Shown here one piece after another: positions 26,846-35,968 of a DNA stretch of 64,000 nucleotides. The notes under the pieces were generated by a model. The model searched no databases. It was not told the DNA's origin and saw only the letters and a list, made by a program, of their open reading frames with translations. This stretch comes from CALINB01 sp938045325 (GTDB lineage: Bacteria > Pseudomonadota > Alphaproteobacteria > Rhodospirillales > CALINB01), in the NCBI GenBank assembly GCA_038114465.1, contig JAYNQW010000015.1, positions 11,963-75,962 of the forward strand, read 5' to 3'. A program made the translations under genes and the position numbers. Each line of letters starts with the position of its first letter. Positions within the stretch are counted from its first letter, which is position 1.

Positions 26846-28060
26846 ATGAATGATGTCACACATTCAATACCTGCCTTTGCCATGCTGGTCGGCATTCTTA
26901 TCATGCTGTCGATCCTTTTGCGGAAGTGGTTTGCCCGCACGTCCATTCCATCGCTGATCGGTTTTTTATTTGTCGGGTTTTTGCTGCGTCTTGCCGATGC
27001 GCGCTGGAAGATTATCGATTCCAAAGGTGAGACTATTTTCGAATTTCTAGCCGGCATCGGCATCATTGTTATTCTGTTTCGTGTTGGCCTTGAAAGCAAT
27101 TTACATAATTTAATTGATAAGCTGCCGCGGGCCGTTCCGATTTGGATTGGGAATGTTTTGCTCAGCGGCATTCCCGGATTTGCCGTCGCTTATTATGTCC
27201 TTGAAATATCGATGGTCCCGAGTTTATTCGTTGCCATAGCGTTGACGGCAACCAGTATTGCCGTCTCGGTTTCAGTTTGGCAGGAAGTCGGCGCGTTACG
27301 TTCTCCGGATGGAGACCTCCTTGTTGATGTGGCTGCCTTGGATGATATCTCGGGCGTTGCGCTGATGGCCTTGTTGATTGCGCTTGTACCGATTTTGTAT
27401 ACGGGGAATAACTCGGCACTTTTTCCGGCACTACTTGAGACCAGCGCCATTTTTGTCGGCAAGGCATTGTTGTTCGGCACGTTTTGTTTGCTTTTTGCTC
27501 AATACGCCGAAGAACATATCTCGCAATTCATCAAAAGTACGCAAGCACCGGATCCAATCCTGTTCGTACTCGGTACAGGCATTGTCATCGCATCGATTGC
27601 CGGTTTTTTCGGCTTTCCCTTGGCCATCGGCGCCTTATTTGCTGGTTTGGTGTTCAGTCGCGATCCCGAAGTCATTCGTCTCGAAACAATGTTTTTGCCG
27701 CTTTATGAATTTTTTATGCCGTTCTTTTTTATCAACATCGGCTTGATGATCGACCCTGCCGCCTTGGGTGCGGCATCACAGATCGGCGCGGTTCTCTTGA
27801 TCGTTGCTATTGTGGGCAAAGTCGTCGGTGCGGGTGTGCCGGCCCTGTTGAGTACGGGGTTGGCCGGAGCAGCAGCTATTGGCGTCAGTATGGTTCCTCG
27901 CGCTGAAATTGCGCTGGTCGTCATGCAGGAAGGCGCAAAAATGGGGACAGAGGCCATGCCGGATACGGTGTTTGCTGCTATTGTCCTGGTCTCAGCCGTG
28001 ACATGTATCGTGGCCCCCTTTGTGACGGCGAAGCTGTTAAAATACAAATCTTATAAATAA
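26846..28060 (+). CDS. CPA2-family cation:proton antiporter
   Basis: 404-residue inner-membrane protein with about 12 hydrophobic segments and no cytoplasmic RCK/TrkA domain. Family features: IPSLIGFLFVGFLLRLAD in the first helices, GIGIIVILFRVGLESNL with the acidic residue of the ion path, ALTATSIAVSVSVWQE, DVAALDDISGVALMALLI with the paired aspartates, and FFFINIGLMIDP near the end. It exchanges Na+ or K+ for protons. It is followed by a separately expressed AsmA gene. Confidence 0.88.
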   Translation: MNDVTHSIPAFAMLVGILIMLSILLRKWFARTSIPSLIGFLFVGFLLRLADARWKIIDSKGETIFEFLAGIGIIVILFRVGLESNLHNLIDKLPRAVPIWIGNVLLSGIPGFAVAYYVLEISMVPSLFVAIALTATSIAVSVSVWQEVGALRSPDGDLLVDVAALDDISGVALMALLIALVPILYTGNNSALFPALLETSAIFVGKALLFGTFCLLFAQYAEEHISQFIKSTQAPDPILFVLGTGIVIASIAGFFGFPLAIGALFAGLVFSRDPEVIRLETMFLPLYEFFMPFFFINIGLMIDPAALGAASQIGAVLLIVAIVGKVVGAGVPALLSTGLAGAAAIGVSMVPRAEIALVVMQEGAKMGTEAMPDTVFAAIVLVSAVTCIVAPFVTAKLLKYKSYK

Positions 28061-28210
28061 CCAAAATCAGCCTCAATATTCCGGAAAAGACACTGATTGC
28101 TTGGCTGCTGATGAGCGATTAGTATCCGCCCAAGCGCTGTGCCTGAGGCATCCACCCTTTTGGGATAGCGGCTTTTCCCAGGACGACATAACAAAGCCGG
28201 AGTTTTATCC

Positions 28211-31200
28211 GTGAAGAAAATCATTCTAGGCGTCGGTATCATTCTTGTATCCCTGCTGGGTGCGATTTTGATTGTTCCGAGTTTTATCGATTGGAACGAT
28301 TACAAGCCTGAAATTGCCAGTCAGGCGAAAAAAGCGACTGGACGCGCTTTATCCATCGAAGGTGATATCCGAATTGCCATTTTACCGACGCCTGCGTTGG
28401 TGGCACATAATGTGCGTTTTGCAAATGCCGAAGGGGCGGCAGATGCACAAATGGCCCAATTCGAATCGGTTGAAGTTCGGATGGCCGTGCAGCCTTTATT
28501 GCAAGGCAAGGTGCAGTTTGAAACGATTAAGCTGATTAAACCAACAATTTCGCTCGAAGTATTGGCGGATGGCCGTAAAAATTGGGAATTTCAAACGCAA
28601 GATTCTGCGGCACCGAAAAAACCGGTAACACCGAGCAAAGCCGGTCAAGCAGGGTCAGCACCGGGCATATCTTTAAGTTTGGATAATGTCATTATTCAAA
28701 ACGGGAATGTTGTATTTCGCGATGCTAAGGCAAAGACAACGGAACGAATTGAAAACATTAATGCCCGTATTGCCGTAGCTTCCTTGATCGGACCGTTTGA
28801 AGCGTCGGGTTCATTGCGCGCTAGAGGATTGCCGCTCAAAATCAATGCGACAGTCGGTAAAATCATTGAAGGCCGGACGGCCTCTATCAACGCAAACCTC
28901 GATGTCGCCGGCGGTGCCGCAAAAATTCAAACATCAGGGGCCCTTACTAACCTAGCCGAGTCACCGACGCTCAAATCAAAAATCTCAGCGGAAGGCAAAA
29001 GCCTCGCCGAAGTTATTCACACGGTTGCGAAAACGGGTGCGCTGCCGGGGCTCATGGGGCAAGCCTTTCGGCTTGAAGCAGATGTAAACGCTTCCGCCGA
29101 GTCGTCATCAGTGTCGAATTTAATTATTCGACTTGGCGATACTCAGGCCAAAGGTGAAGCGAGCCTAACGACCGATAAAAAAACGAAGCTGCCCAACATT
29201 ATAGCCAAGCTTAATATCAATCAGTTTGATTTAGATAAACTGTTGGCCCTGCCTGATGTTAAGCCGGCGGGCAAAAAAACAGGCAAGAAACAATCTTGGC
29301 TATCCATTGGCACGGCGCATGCCGAAACGGCAGCAAAAAAACAGAAGGTGGAAATTCCATCTAACATACTCGCCTCATTTAATATTGTTTTGGATCGCCT
29401 TGTTTATCGGGGTGATGCGATCCGTCAGGCAAAAGCCAGCATCGAGTTGGCGAATGGTGAGGTGACGATCAGTCAGCTTACGGCACAACTGCCGGGCACG
29501 ACCGATGTTGCGTTATTCGGGTTTTTAACGGCGAAAAACGGAAATCTTAAATTCGATGGCGAAATTGAAGCCGCGGCGAGCAATGTCCGCGGCGTTGCAA
29601 AATGGCTGGGCGTGTCCTTACCGGCATTCCCATCCGGCCGTATGCGCCGGTTGACGTTTGCCGGAAAATTTTCGGCTACCCCCAAAACAGTCGACGTTGC
29701 CGGGCTTGATCTTCAATTTGACAGTTCCCGCTTGACTGGTGCGGCAACGGTTGCCATGCGCCAGCCGGTTGCTTTTGGCGCCAACCTTGTTCTCGACCGG
29801 CTGAATTTGGATGCTTATTTAGCTTCCGGTGTTAGGCAAAAATCGGCCCCTTCAGGCGATAAGGCACCCGCTGCGGGACAATCCAAAGCGGCAAAATCGT
29901 CCGACTTAAAGGCACATCCCTTGGCAGCATTAAATGTTCTAAAAACATTCGATGCCAATGTAAAAGCACATGTGCGTACGTTGGTGTACCGGGGAAATCA
30001 AATTAAGGATATCGTCCTCGACGGGACTCTGTTTAACAATACATTCGAAATTCGCCGGGCGAGCGTTGCACGCTTTTCAGGCGCTTCATTTAATTTAAAA
30101 GGTAAGGTCGAGAAACTAGTCGGGTTGCCGACATTAAAAGACGTTCATTGGTCGTTAAATGTGCCGAGCCTTCACCGGCTGTTCCGGGCTGCGGGCCTTG
30201 AAACACCGGACAATTTACAAAAGATCGGCAAGGTCACGCTTACCAGCCAAGCAGAGGGCTCCTTATTTAAACCGAAATTAAATTCACGTTTGCAGGCCGC
30301 CGGTGCCGATATTCAGCTTGCAGGCACTGTATCGGCTTTGCCTGTCATTGGCGGTATCGATCTTCGTCTTACCGCCAAGCACAGTAATTTGCAGCGATTG
30401 TTACAGGCACTCAATATTGATTATCGGCCAAGCGGCCGACTGGGTGCGCTGGATGTGACGGCCGATATTAAAGGCGACGCTGGAAACATCGCTGTGCCGA
30501 ACCTGAAGGCGAAAATCGGTAAATTGGATATCAACGGCTCCGTATCCCTGAACTTAAAGGGCACGCGGCCGATGTTGGGTGCCGATTTAACGACTGGCTC
30601 CATTGTTATTGACCGATTCTTGCCGGCACAACGTCGCGCGTCTTTGCGTTTGCATCGTTTTGCGGCCTGGCGTGCACCTCTCTATACCGGTGTGTCCCCT
30701 GCGCTGTTGCACAAAGTTGCACGGCGTAAGAGCGGATCGCAGGGCCGCTGGTCGACCGATCCGATCGATTTGTCCGGATTGCGGGCGCTCGATGCCAATG
30801 TCAGTTTGAAAGCCCCCTCTTTAACATTCGATCAATATCGTCTGACTAAAGCCGATTTGGTCTTGGCCCTCGCAAATGGCGTACTGCAAACGAAAAAACT
30901 TTCCGGTGACTTATATGGCGGTTCGCTGCAAGGCCAAGCCACGGTCAATGCGTCGAAAACACCACGCGCGAATATTTCTTTAACCGTTAAAAACGCCAAC
31001 GTCAGCAAAATTGAAAAGGCTTTATCGCGGGGGCGGGCCAGTCTGGATGTCAATCTTGCAACTGCCGGCGCCAGTGTTGCGGAAATGGTCTCCCACTTAA
31101 CCGGCAAGGGCAGCTTCGTCCTGGAAGGTCTTGATGTCCGTGGTGGCGGTGGTGGGTCTGCCTTATCCGGCATTCTCGATTTGGTGATCGGCTTGAACCA

Positions 31201-31735
31201 ACTGGGTGGTCAACTAGGCGGCTCGCGTAAAGGCAAGGGGCTGGCCGATGTCACCGGCTCGTTTGCTATCAATCAGGGGATTGCGCGAACCCAGGATATT
31301 AAATTGTTATCGAGTGTGGGCAACGGCGAAGCCAAAGGCTTTGTCGATTTGCCGCGATGGAATCTTGATGTCAACGGTCAGGTCGATTTAGCGCAAAATA
31401 TGCTGACCCAGTTGTTACGCCGTGGGCAAAAATCGACAACGACGGTACCGTTCCGGGTTTATGGCAGACTCGATAAACCGAATGTGAAAATGAAGACGCC
31501 GAACCTGGGTGGCGCCCTTCCTGTTCCGGGATTGGATAAAGTCATCAAAAAACAACCCGGTGTCGGAAAACTCCTCGATCAGCTTATCCCGGGCCTGGGC
31601 GGTGGCTCGACGCAACAGCAGCAGCCACAAACCCAGCAGCAACCGCAAACGCAACAGCAGCAGCCTCCGCCACCACAGCAAAAACAAAAAGCCCGTCCCG
31701 AGGACATCTTGAAGGACTTGTTCGGTATCCGCTAA
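28211..31735 (+). CDS. Large AsmA-family protein
   Basis: 1174 residues, start GTG with CCGGAG nine bases upstream. One N-terminal membrane anchor (IILGVGIILVSLLGAILIVPSFI) and then the AsmA signature DWNDYKPEIASQAKKATGRALSIEGDI. The rest is a long repetitive beta-strand domain of the bridge-like lipid-transfer type, ending in the AsmA C-terminal region near 900-1110 (LSGDLYGGSLQGQATVNAS). The last 50 residues switch to a Gln/Pro-rich low-complexity linker and a short LKDLFGIR end. Family members (AsmA, TamB, YhdP) move phospholipids or assist outer-membrane assembly in the periplasm. Several Ala/Lys-rich linkers interrupt the fold. Confidence 0.87.
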   Translation: MKKIILGVGIILVSLLGAILIVPSFIDWNDYKPEIASQAKKATGRALSIEGDIRIAILPTPALVAHNVRFANAEGAADAQMAQFESVEVRMAVQPLLQGKVQFETIKLIKPTISLEVLADGRKNWEFQTQDSAAPKKPVTPSKAGQAGSAPGISLSLDNVIIQNGNVVFRDAKAKTTERIENINARIAVASLIGPFEASGSLRARGLPLKINATVGKIIEGRTASINANLDVAGGAAKIQTSGALTNLAESPTLKSKISAEGKSLAEVIHTVAKTGALPGLMGQAFRLEADVNASAESSSVSNLIIRLGDTQAKGEASLTTDKKTKLPNIIAKLNINQFDLDKLLALPDVKPAGKKTGKKQSWLSIGTAHAETAAKKQKVEIPSNILASFNIVLDRLVYRGDAIRQAKASIELANGEVTISQLTAQLPGTTDVALFGFLTAKNGNLKFDGEIEAAASNVRGVAKWLGVSLPAFPSGRMRRLTFAGKFSATPKTVDVAGLDLQFDSSRLTGAATVAMRQPVAFGANLVLDRLNLDAYLASGVRQKSAPSGDKAPAAGQSKAAKSSDLKAHPLAALNVLKTFDANVKAHVRTLVYRGNQIKDIVLDGTLFNNTFEIRRASVARFSGASFNLKGKVEKLVGLPTLKDVHWSLNVPSLHRLFRAAGLETPDNLQKIGKVTLTSQAEGSLFKPKLNSRLQAAGADIQLAGTVSALPVIGGIDLRLTAKHSNLQRLLQALNIDYRPSGRLGALDVTADIKGDAGNIAVPNLKAKIGKLDINGSVSLNLKGTRPMLGADLTTGSIVIDRFLPAQRRASLRLHRFAAWRAPLYTGVSPALLHKVARRKSGSQGRWSTDPIDLSGLRALDANVSLKAPSLTFDQYRLTKADLVLALANGVLQTKKLSGDLYGGSLQGQATVNASKTPRANISLTVKNANVSKIEKALSRGRASLDVNLATAGASVAEMVSHLTGKGSFVLEGLDVRGGGGGSALSGILDLVIGLNQLGGQLGGSRKGKGLADVTGSFAINQGIARTQDIKLLSSVGNGEAKGFVDLPRWNLDVNGQVDLAQNMLTQLLRRGQKSTTTVPFRVYGRLDKPNVKMKTPNLGGALPVPGLDKVIKKQPGVGKLLDQLIPGLGGGSTQQQQPQTQQQPQTQQQQPPPPQQKQKARPEDILKDLFGIR

Positions 31736-31745
31736 CTGAAACGGC

Positions 31746-31961
31746 TTACGTTTTATTATTCAGAACAAAAACCCGGATCGCACTGGAAAGATTGCCCGTG
31801 CGGGTACGGTCGATGTCGCTGACGAGATGATTCAGCGAAACCCCTCTTTTTTTGGCGATGTTCGTGAGTTCCTGCCAAAACGCGTCTTCGAGGCTCACAC
31901 TGCTGGCATGCCCCGCAATCAGGATCGATCGTTTCTGCAATCGGGTATCGGTTTGGTCCAT
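31746..31961 (-). CDS. Ribbon-helix-helix domain protein
   Basis: 71 residues from the ATG at 31961 (AAAGAGA before it); the longer upstream frame does not look coding. The sequence SVSLEDAFWQELTNIAKKRGVSLNHLVSDIDRTR followed by NLSSAIRVFVL matches the RHH_4-type ribbon-helix-helix proteins common in alphaproteobacteria. The N-terminal strand (KRSILIAGHASSVSL) would enter DNA as a dimer. Targets are unknown; it lies convergent to the AsmA gene and downstream of a secreted-protein gene. Confidence 0.8.
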   Translation of the reverse strand: MDQTDTRLQKRSILIAGHASSVSLEDAFWQELTNIAKKRGVSLNHLVSDIDRTRTGNLSSAIRVFVLNNKT

Positions 31962-32018
31962 CGTTCTCTTTTTAGAATACTTTATCCCGCTACTGTGAAC
32001 CCAACAACGGCAACGAAC

Positions 32019-32050
32019 AAGGGCCTGACTTCGATTGAAGCCAGGCCCTT
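32019..32050 (-). terminator. Strong hairpin between the His-rich gene and the RHH gene
   Basis: AAGGGCCTG (32019-32027) pairs with CAGGCCCTT (32042-32050), and the inner CTTC/GAAG also pairs. It is about 65 bases past the stop of the minus-strand gene at 32114 and about 60 before the RHH start. The U-run is poor (TTGTT), so it could be a terminator or a leader structure of the RHH gene. Confidence 0.5.
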
Positions 32051-32113
32051 CGAGCGGGGAGGGGGGTATTCCCCGCAGACCGGGCACAATGCCCAGCTTG
32101 TTCTTAAAATTTT

Positions 32114-32587
32114 TTAGTACAAGTAACGGATGAGATATCGGCTGCCTTTAACGATATAGGTGTTGCCATATCTGTCGACGCAGGCGGTCCCGCCAATTTT
32201 GGCCCGGTGACCACGCCAATAGCCCTTTTTCTTCACGGGATAGCACGAACCATCATGGTTATCGTTATAAGCATGTTTCCAAGCCCGTCGTTTATATCGC
32301 TTGTAGGAATGGCGGTGTTTATACGTTGCTTTTGGGTGCACGTAATAATGGTTGTCGCTATGGAGGCCCCAACCCAGCAAACCTAAAGCACCGAGGATAA
32401 CCGTTTTGTTGCCATGGTGTTTGAAATGTTTTTTGTAATGTTTGCCGTAGTAATGACTGTGATATTTACCGTTGTACTTGTGTTTGTACCCGCCCGCTTC
32501 GGCCAGGCTCGTTGTCAACATAAGCCCGAGTGCCGCGATAGCGGCCATCGCAAATCCGGATCTGTTTTTGATCGTGTGTTGCCTCAT
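32114..32587 (-). CDS. Secreted His/Tyr/Lys-rich protein, function unknown
   Basis: 157 residues. The signal peptide (FAMAAIAALGLMLTTSLAEA) is followed by a mature part dominated by His, Tyr and Lys (GGYKHKYNGKYHSHYYGKHY and later YKHRHSYKRYKRRAW). A short hydrophobic glycine stretch, VILGALGLLGWGLH, interrupts it. The C-terminal third is less biased and has two cysteines (DGSCYPVKKKG and GGTACVDRYGNTYIVKGSRY), like small proteins with a CxnC-bonded beta domain. GGAG precedes the ATG. The composition suggests metal or polyanion binding in the periplasm or envelope, but I recognise no family. Confidence 0.7.
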   Translation of the reverse strand: MRQHTIKNRSGFAMAAIAALGLMLTTSLAEAGGYKHKYNGKYHSHYYGKHYKKHFKHHGNKTVILGALGLLGWGLHSDNHYYVHPKATYKHRHSYKRYKRRAWKHAYNDNHDGSCYPVKKKGYWRGHRAKIGGTACVDRYGNTYIVKGSRYLIRYLY

Positions 32588-32697
32588 CTTATGTGCTCCT
32601 CTGAAGAACCGGCTGGGTTGCCCCTTTAAAACCGGCGCTCCTTTTCTGCGTTATTGCAGTTATAAGTATATGCAATAATATAATTAAAAGTACAGTA

Positions 32698-32729
32698 AAT
32701 TATATGTGATCGGTAAATCACATATAATT
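32698..32729. terminator. Perfect 13-bp AT-rich inverted repeat
   Basis: AATTATATGTGAT (32698-32710) is perfectly complementary to ATCACATATAATT (32717-32729), six-base loop. It lies 22 bases after the stop of the hydrolase gene (minus strand), where it may end transcription, and about 110 bases upstream of the His-rich gene start, where it could be an operator. The TGTGA/TCACA half sites are 8 apart rather than the 6 of a CRP site. Confidence 0.45.
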
Positions 32730-32751
32730 CAAAAAGTTATGTGAGGTATGG

Positions 32752-33378
32752 TTACAGGGAGCGGGCGAAGTCGGCGAGAATATCGACGGCTTCATCCCAA
32801 TTTTGGGCTTCCGTGCGGCCCGACTTTTTGCGGGGTTTAAAGCCATGGTCGCCGTCCTCGAGCCAGTGCACCTTAATCGCGGATGACAGGGCATAGCCGT
32901 TGACGTCGTCGGCCGTACCAAAAGGATCACGGGTCCCTTGTAAAATCCGTGTCGGCGTTTTGATTGTCTCGAGATGTTCGGTCCGGCGTTTTTCCGGCTT
33001 GCCGGGCGGGTGAAACGGATAGCCGAGGCAAACGAGGCCGCGCACATTCATGTCATCAGCGACCATGCTGGCAATGCGACCGCCCATGGATTTGCCGCCG
33101 ATGATGAGATTTTGCGCTCCCAGTTCGTTAATCACGGTGCGATAGGTTTCGAGTAAAATTTTTGCTGTGTTGGGCGGGCGCCGTTTGCCGTCTTCGCGCC
33201 GCGCGGCCATGTAGGGAAATTCGAAACGCGCTACGCGAAATCCTTTTATCGCGAGCTGTTCGGCGAAATAGGCCATATACGCGCTGTCCATCGGTGCGCC
33301 CGCGCCGTGCGCCAAAACAAACGTAATGGGGGCGTCTTCAGGACCGTTGAAAAGAAAATCAGAGGCCATTGCCGTCAT
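32752..33378 (-). CDS. KANL3/Tex30-type alpha/beta hydrolase
   Basis: 208 residues. N-terminal ITFVLAHGAGAPMDSAYM provides the oxyanion region; the nucleophile elbow is IIGGKSMGGRIAS (G-x-S-x-G), the acid likely in RDPFGT and the catalytic His in DGDHGFKP. This order matches the Tex30/KANL3 alpha/beta-hydrolase group found widely in proteobacteria, whose substrates are undefined. Its ATG lies inside the 3' end of the fumarase gene (20-base overlap), so the two are translated from one message. Confidence 0.85.
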   Translation of the reverse strand: MTAMASDFLFNGPEDAPITFVLAHGAGAPMDSAYMAYFAEQLAIKGFRVARFEFPYMAARREDGKRRPPNTAKILLETYRTVINELGAQNLIIGGKSMGGRIASMVADDMNVRGLVCLGYPFHPPGKPEKRRTEHLETIKTPTRILQGTRDPFGTADDVNGYALSSAIKVHWLEDGDHGFKPRKKSGRTEAQNWDEAVDILADFARSL

Positions 33379-35008
33379 GAATTTTCATGGCGCCGGGTTT
33401 AAACTCGGCGAAGAAATCATTGCCTTTGTCGTCAACAACGATAAAAGCGGGAAAGTCTTTAATATCGATTTTCCATATTGCTTCCATGCCAAGCTCTTCG
33501 TACTCGATGACTTCGACCTTGGTAATACTGTCTTGCGCCAAGCGTGCCGCCGGACCGCCGATAGAGCCTAAGTAGAATCCGCCGTGTTTTTTGCAGGCAT
33601 CGGTAACTTGCTGCGAACGGTTGCCTTTGGCCAGCATGACCATGGAACCCCCGGCTGCTTGAAATTGTTCGACATATGAATCCATCCGTCCCGCCGTGGT
33701 CGGCCCGAACGAACCGGAGGGCATGCCTTCGGGCGTTTTTGCCGGCCCTGCATAATAAACCGCGTTCTCCTTGAAATAATCCGGCAGGCCCTCACCGGCA
33801 TCGAGCCGTTCTTTCAGTTTGGCGTGCGCGATGTCGCGCGCGACGATCAGCGATCCGCTGAGCGACAGCCGTGTCCGGATCGGATATTGGCTAAGGGTTT
33901 TTAAGACTTCCGCCATCGGTTTGTTGAGGTCGATTTCGACGACGTCACCACCGAGGTGTTCATCCGTCACCTCGGGTAAATGTTTGGCTGGGTTGCGCTC
34001 GAGCTCTTCGAGGAACACACCGTCTTTTGTGATCTTGGCCTTGATTTGCCGGTCGGCCGAACAGGACACGCCGAGCGATACCGGGCAGGATGCGCCGTGC
34101 CGGGGCATGCGGATGACGCGCACGTCATGGGCGAAGTATTTGCCGCCGAATTGCGCGCCGACGCCGATCCGCTGGGCAAGCTCGAGCAGTTTCGCTTCGG
34201 TTTCCAGATCGCGGAATGCCTGGCCGTGTTTGTTGCCGGAAGTCGGCATATTGTCGAGGTAATGGCACGATGCGAGTTTCATTGTTTTCATGCACATCTC
34301 GGCCGATGTGCCACCGACCACAAGCGCCAAGTGATAGGGCGGACAAGCCGCAGTGCCGATGGACAATAATTTTTCTTCGAGAAATTCGAATAAGCGGTCC
34401 GGATTGAGTAACGCTTTGGTTTCCTGATACAGGAAGGCCTTATTGGCTGAACCGCCGCCCTTCGCGATAAACATCAGTTTATAGGCATCGCCATCGGTCG
34501 CCATGATATCGATTTGCGCGGGCAGATTATTACCGGTGTTAACCTCTTCATACATATCAAGCGGCGCCATTTGACTGTAACGTAAATTGTTTTCCGCATA
34601 GGCCTGACATATGCCTTCAGACAATGCCGCTTCATCACCGCCACCGGTCCAGACCTGCTGACCTTTTTTGGCGAACACAATCGCCGTGCCGGTGTCTTGA
34701 CACATGGGCAGCACACCGCCGGCGGCGATGTTGGCGTTTTTCAGGAGCTCCATAGCGACGAACTTGTCGTTATCTGAGGCTTCGCCGTCTTTTAAAATCT
34801 TGGCGAGTTGCTCGAGGTGATCCGCCCGCAAATAGTGCGACGTATCATGCAGGGCTTCTTTGGCCAGCAGTTTCAAAGCCTCAGGATCGACTTTGAGAAC
34901 ATCTTTGCCATCAAACTGGACTGTTTCGACAAAATTGGACGTCAATTTCCGGTAAGACGTTGTGTCGTCTCCCACCGGTAATAATTCGTGGTAAGCGAAA
35001 TCGTTCAT
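33359..35008 (-). CDS. fumA: Fumarate hydratase class I (iron-sulfur)
   Basis: 549 residues, oxygen-sensitive [4Fe-4S] fumarase converting fumarate to malate in the TCA cycle. Cluster ligands and family motifs: MCQDTGTAIVFAKKGQ, the segment GVSCSADRQIKAKI, and PEGMPSGSFGPTTAGRMDSYV. The N- and C-terminal subunits of two-part fumarases are fused, as in FumA/FumB. GGAG sits before ATG 35008; the eleven upstream codons of the open frame were rejected. Downstream it overlaps the alpha/beta hydrolase gene. Confidence 0.94.
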   Translation of the reverse strand: MNDFAYHELLPVGDDTTSYRKLTSNFVETVQFDGKDVLKVDPEALKLLAKEALHDTSHYLRADHLEQLAKILKDGEASDNDKFVAMELLKNANIAAGGVLPMCQDTGTAIVFAKKGQQVWTGGGDEAALSEGICQAYAENNLRYSQMAPLDMYEEVNTGNNLPAQIDIMATDGDAYKLMFIAKGGGSANKAFLYQETKALLNPDRLFEFLEEKLLSIGTAACPPYHLALVVGGTSAEMCMKTMKLASCHYLDNMPTSGNKHGQAFRDLETEAKLLELAQRIGVGAQFGGKYFAHDVRVIRMPRHGASCPVSLGVSCSADRQIKAKITKDGVFLEELERNPAKHLPEVTDEHLGGDVVEIDLNKPMAEVLKTLSQYPIRTRLSLSGSLIVARDIAHAKLKERLDAGEGLPDYFKENAVYYAGPAKTPEGMPSGSFGPTTAGRMDSYVEQFQAAGGSMVMLAKGNRSQQVTDACKKHGGFYLGSIGGPAARLAQDSITKVEVIEYEELGMEAIWKIDIKDFPAFIVVDDKGNDFFAEFKPGAMKIHDGNGL

Positions 35009-35058
35009 GTGAAGCTCCTCTGGGAGGCAAAAAGCAATCAAGCCAATGTTGTTTTAGG

Positions 35059-35568
35059 TTATTTTTTCCGAAAAGCATCGAGGGCGATGACTTCCCCCGT
35101 CTTTACCGTCTCATCGCCATTTATTTCCGGCGCAGCGTCTTCATCGGTGACGGCTTCTTCGGTATCGGCATTTTTCTTTTCGGCATTCGCGGCCTTGGCG
35201 TACTGCAGGCCGAATTTAACCGATGGATCCGTAAAGGCCGTTATGGTCGAAAACGGCACGCGCAAATTAGCCGGCTGGCCACCGAAGCGAAGGGAAACTT
35301 GGAAAGCATCGTCCGCGACTTCAAGGCCTTCGAACTGGTGCTGTAAAACGATAGTCATTTCTTCCGGGTATTGGGCGAGCAAAAATTTCGGAATTTCTAC
35401 ACCGTCGGCCGTGGTGAGGAATGTAATGTAAAAATGATGCTCTCCCGGCAGGCCATGCTTTTCAGCATAGGTGAGGGCCCGGTGCGCAACGGTGCGCAGG
35501 GCATCTTCAATCCAAAGATCGTATTGTATTGGGTCGTTGGGGGTGTCGCCAGTCGTATCATTTGTCAT
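35059..35568 (-). CDS. sspB: SspB-family ClpXP adaptor
   Basis: 169 residues, the alphaproteobacterial SspB. Its folded domain begins QYDLWIEDALRTVAHRALTYAEKHGLPGEHHFYITFLT and includes GVEIPKFLLAQYPEEMTIVLQHQF, the tag-binding cleft. A flexible acidic linker (AEKKNADTEEAVTDEDAAPE) leads to the conserved end EVIALDAFRKK, which by family knowledge contacts ClpX. SspB captures proteins bearing the tmRNA tag and hands them to ClpXP. The tmRNA gene lies directly upstream on the same strand, so tag-maker and tag-reader are neighbours. Confidence 0.92.
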   Translation of the reverse strand: MTNDTTGDTPNDPIQYDLWIEDALRTVAHRALTYAEKHGLPGEHHFYITFLTTADGVEIPKFLLAQYPEEMTIVLQHQFEGLEVADDAFQVSLRFGGQPANLRVPFSTITAFTDPSVKFGLQYAKAANAEKKNADTEEAVTDEDAAPEINGDETVKTGEVIALDAFRKK

Positions 35569-35631
35569 GAGGGAATACTTATACTGATTCGCATTTCATA
35601 TGAAGAGGCAGGTAAAACGGCGGACATGAAG

Positions 35632-35960
35632 TGGGGGGCTTCTGTTGCCAGGTGCCCCCCGAACCCCGTGTAACCGAACTAAGCGGCTACTGCAAATGCC
35701 TCATTATCGTTGGCATTTCTAGGTTTGGCCCGATAACGGTGGTACCATACCGAGCGAAAACCGAGCCTTTACCACGCGCGTCGATCCTATTTCGCCCCCA
35801 TTAACTTCAGCCTTTGAAGCTCCCGTCAGTCTCATTCCGGCGATTCTTGAAATGAACCGGCGAAAACGGGAAATGGTGGAGGCGCCGGGTACCGCCCCCG
35901 GGTCCGCAACGCTTATTTCGAACGGCGTTTATCGCTATAGTCGGTTGCCCGACCCTTTAA
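35632..35960 (-). ncRNA. ssrA: Circularly permuted two-piece tmRNA
   Basis: Read on the minus strand. First comes the acceptor piece, about 35955-35874, with hairpin GTCGG/CCGAC, T-arm CCGGG-loop-CCCGG and the 3' end GGCGCCTCCACCA. An intervening segment follows (35873-35800). The coding piece (35799 to about 35632) begins GGGGGCG and pairs with the CGCCTCC of the acceptor piece to rebuild the tRNA-like stem. The tag frame (35714-35679) reads ANDNEAFAVAA then TAG. A GGGGGGC/GCCCCCC hairpin near 35660-35633 closes the coding piece. A -10-like TATATT lies about 35967-35962. Such permuted genes are typical of alphaproteobacteria. The outer ends are approximate. Confidence 0.93.
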
Positions 35961-35968
35961 ATATAGGG

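Noticed and set aside
32698..32729. CRP-type site in the 13-bp inverted repeat
   Set aside because: The half sites are 8 bases apart, not 6; terminator or other operator is more likely.
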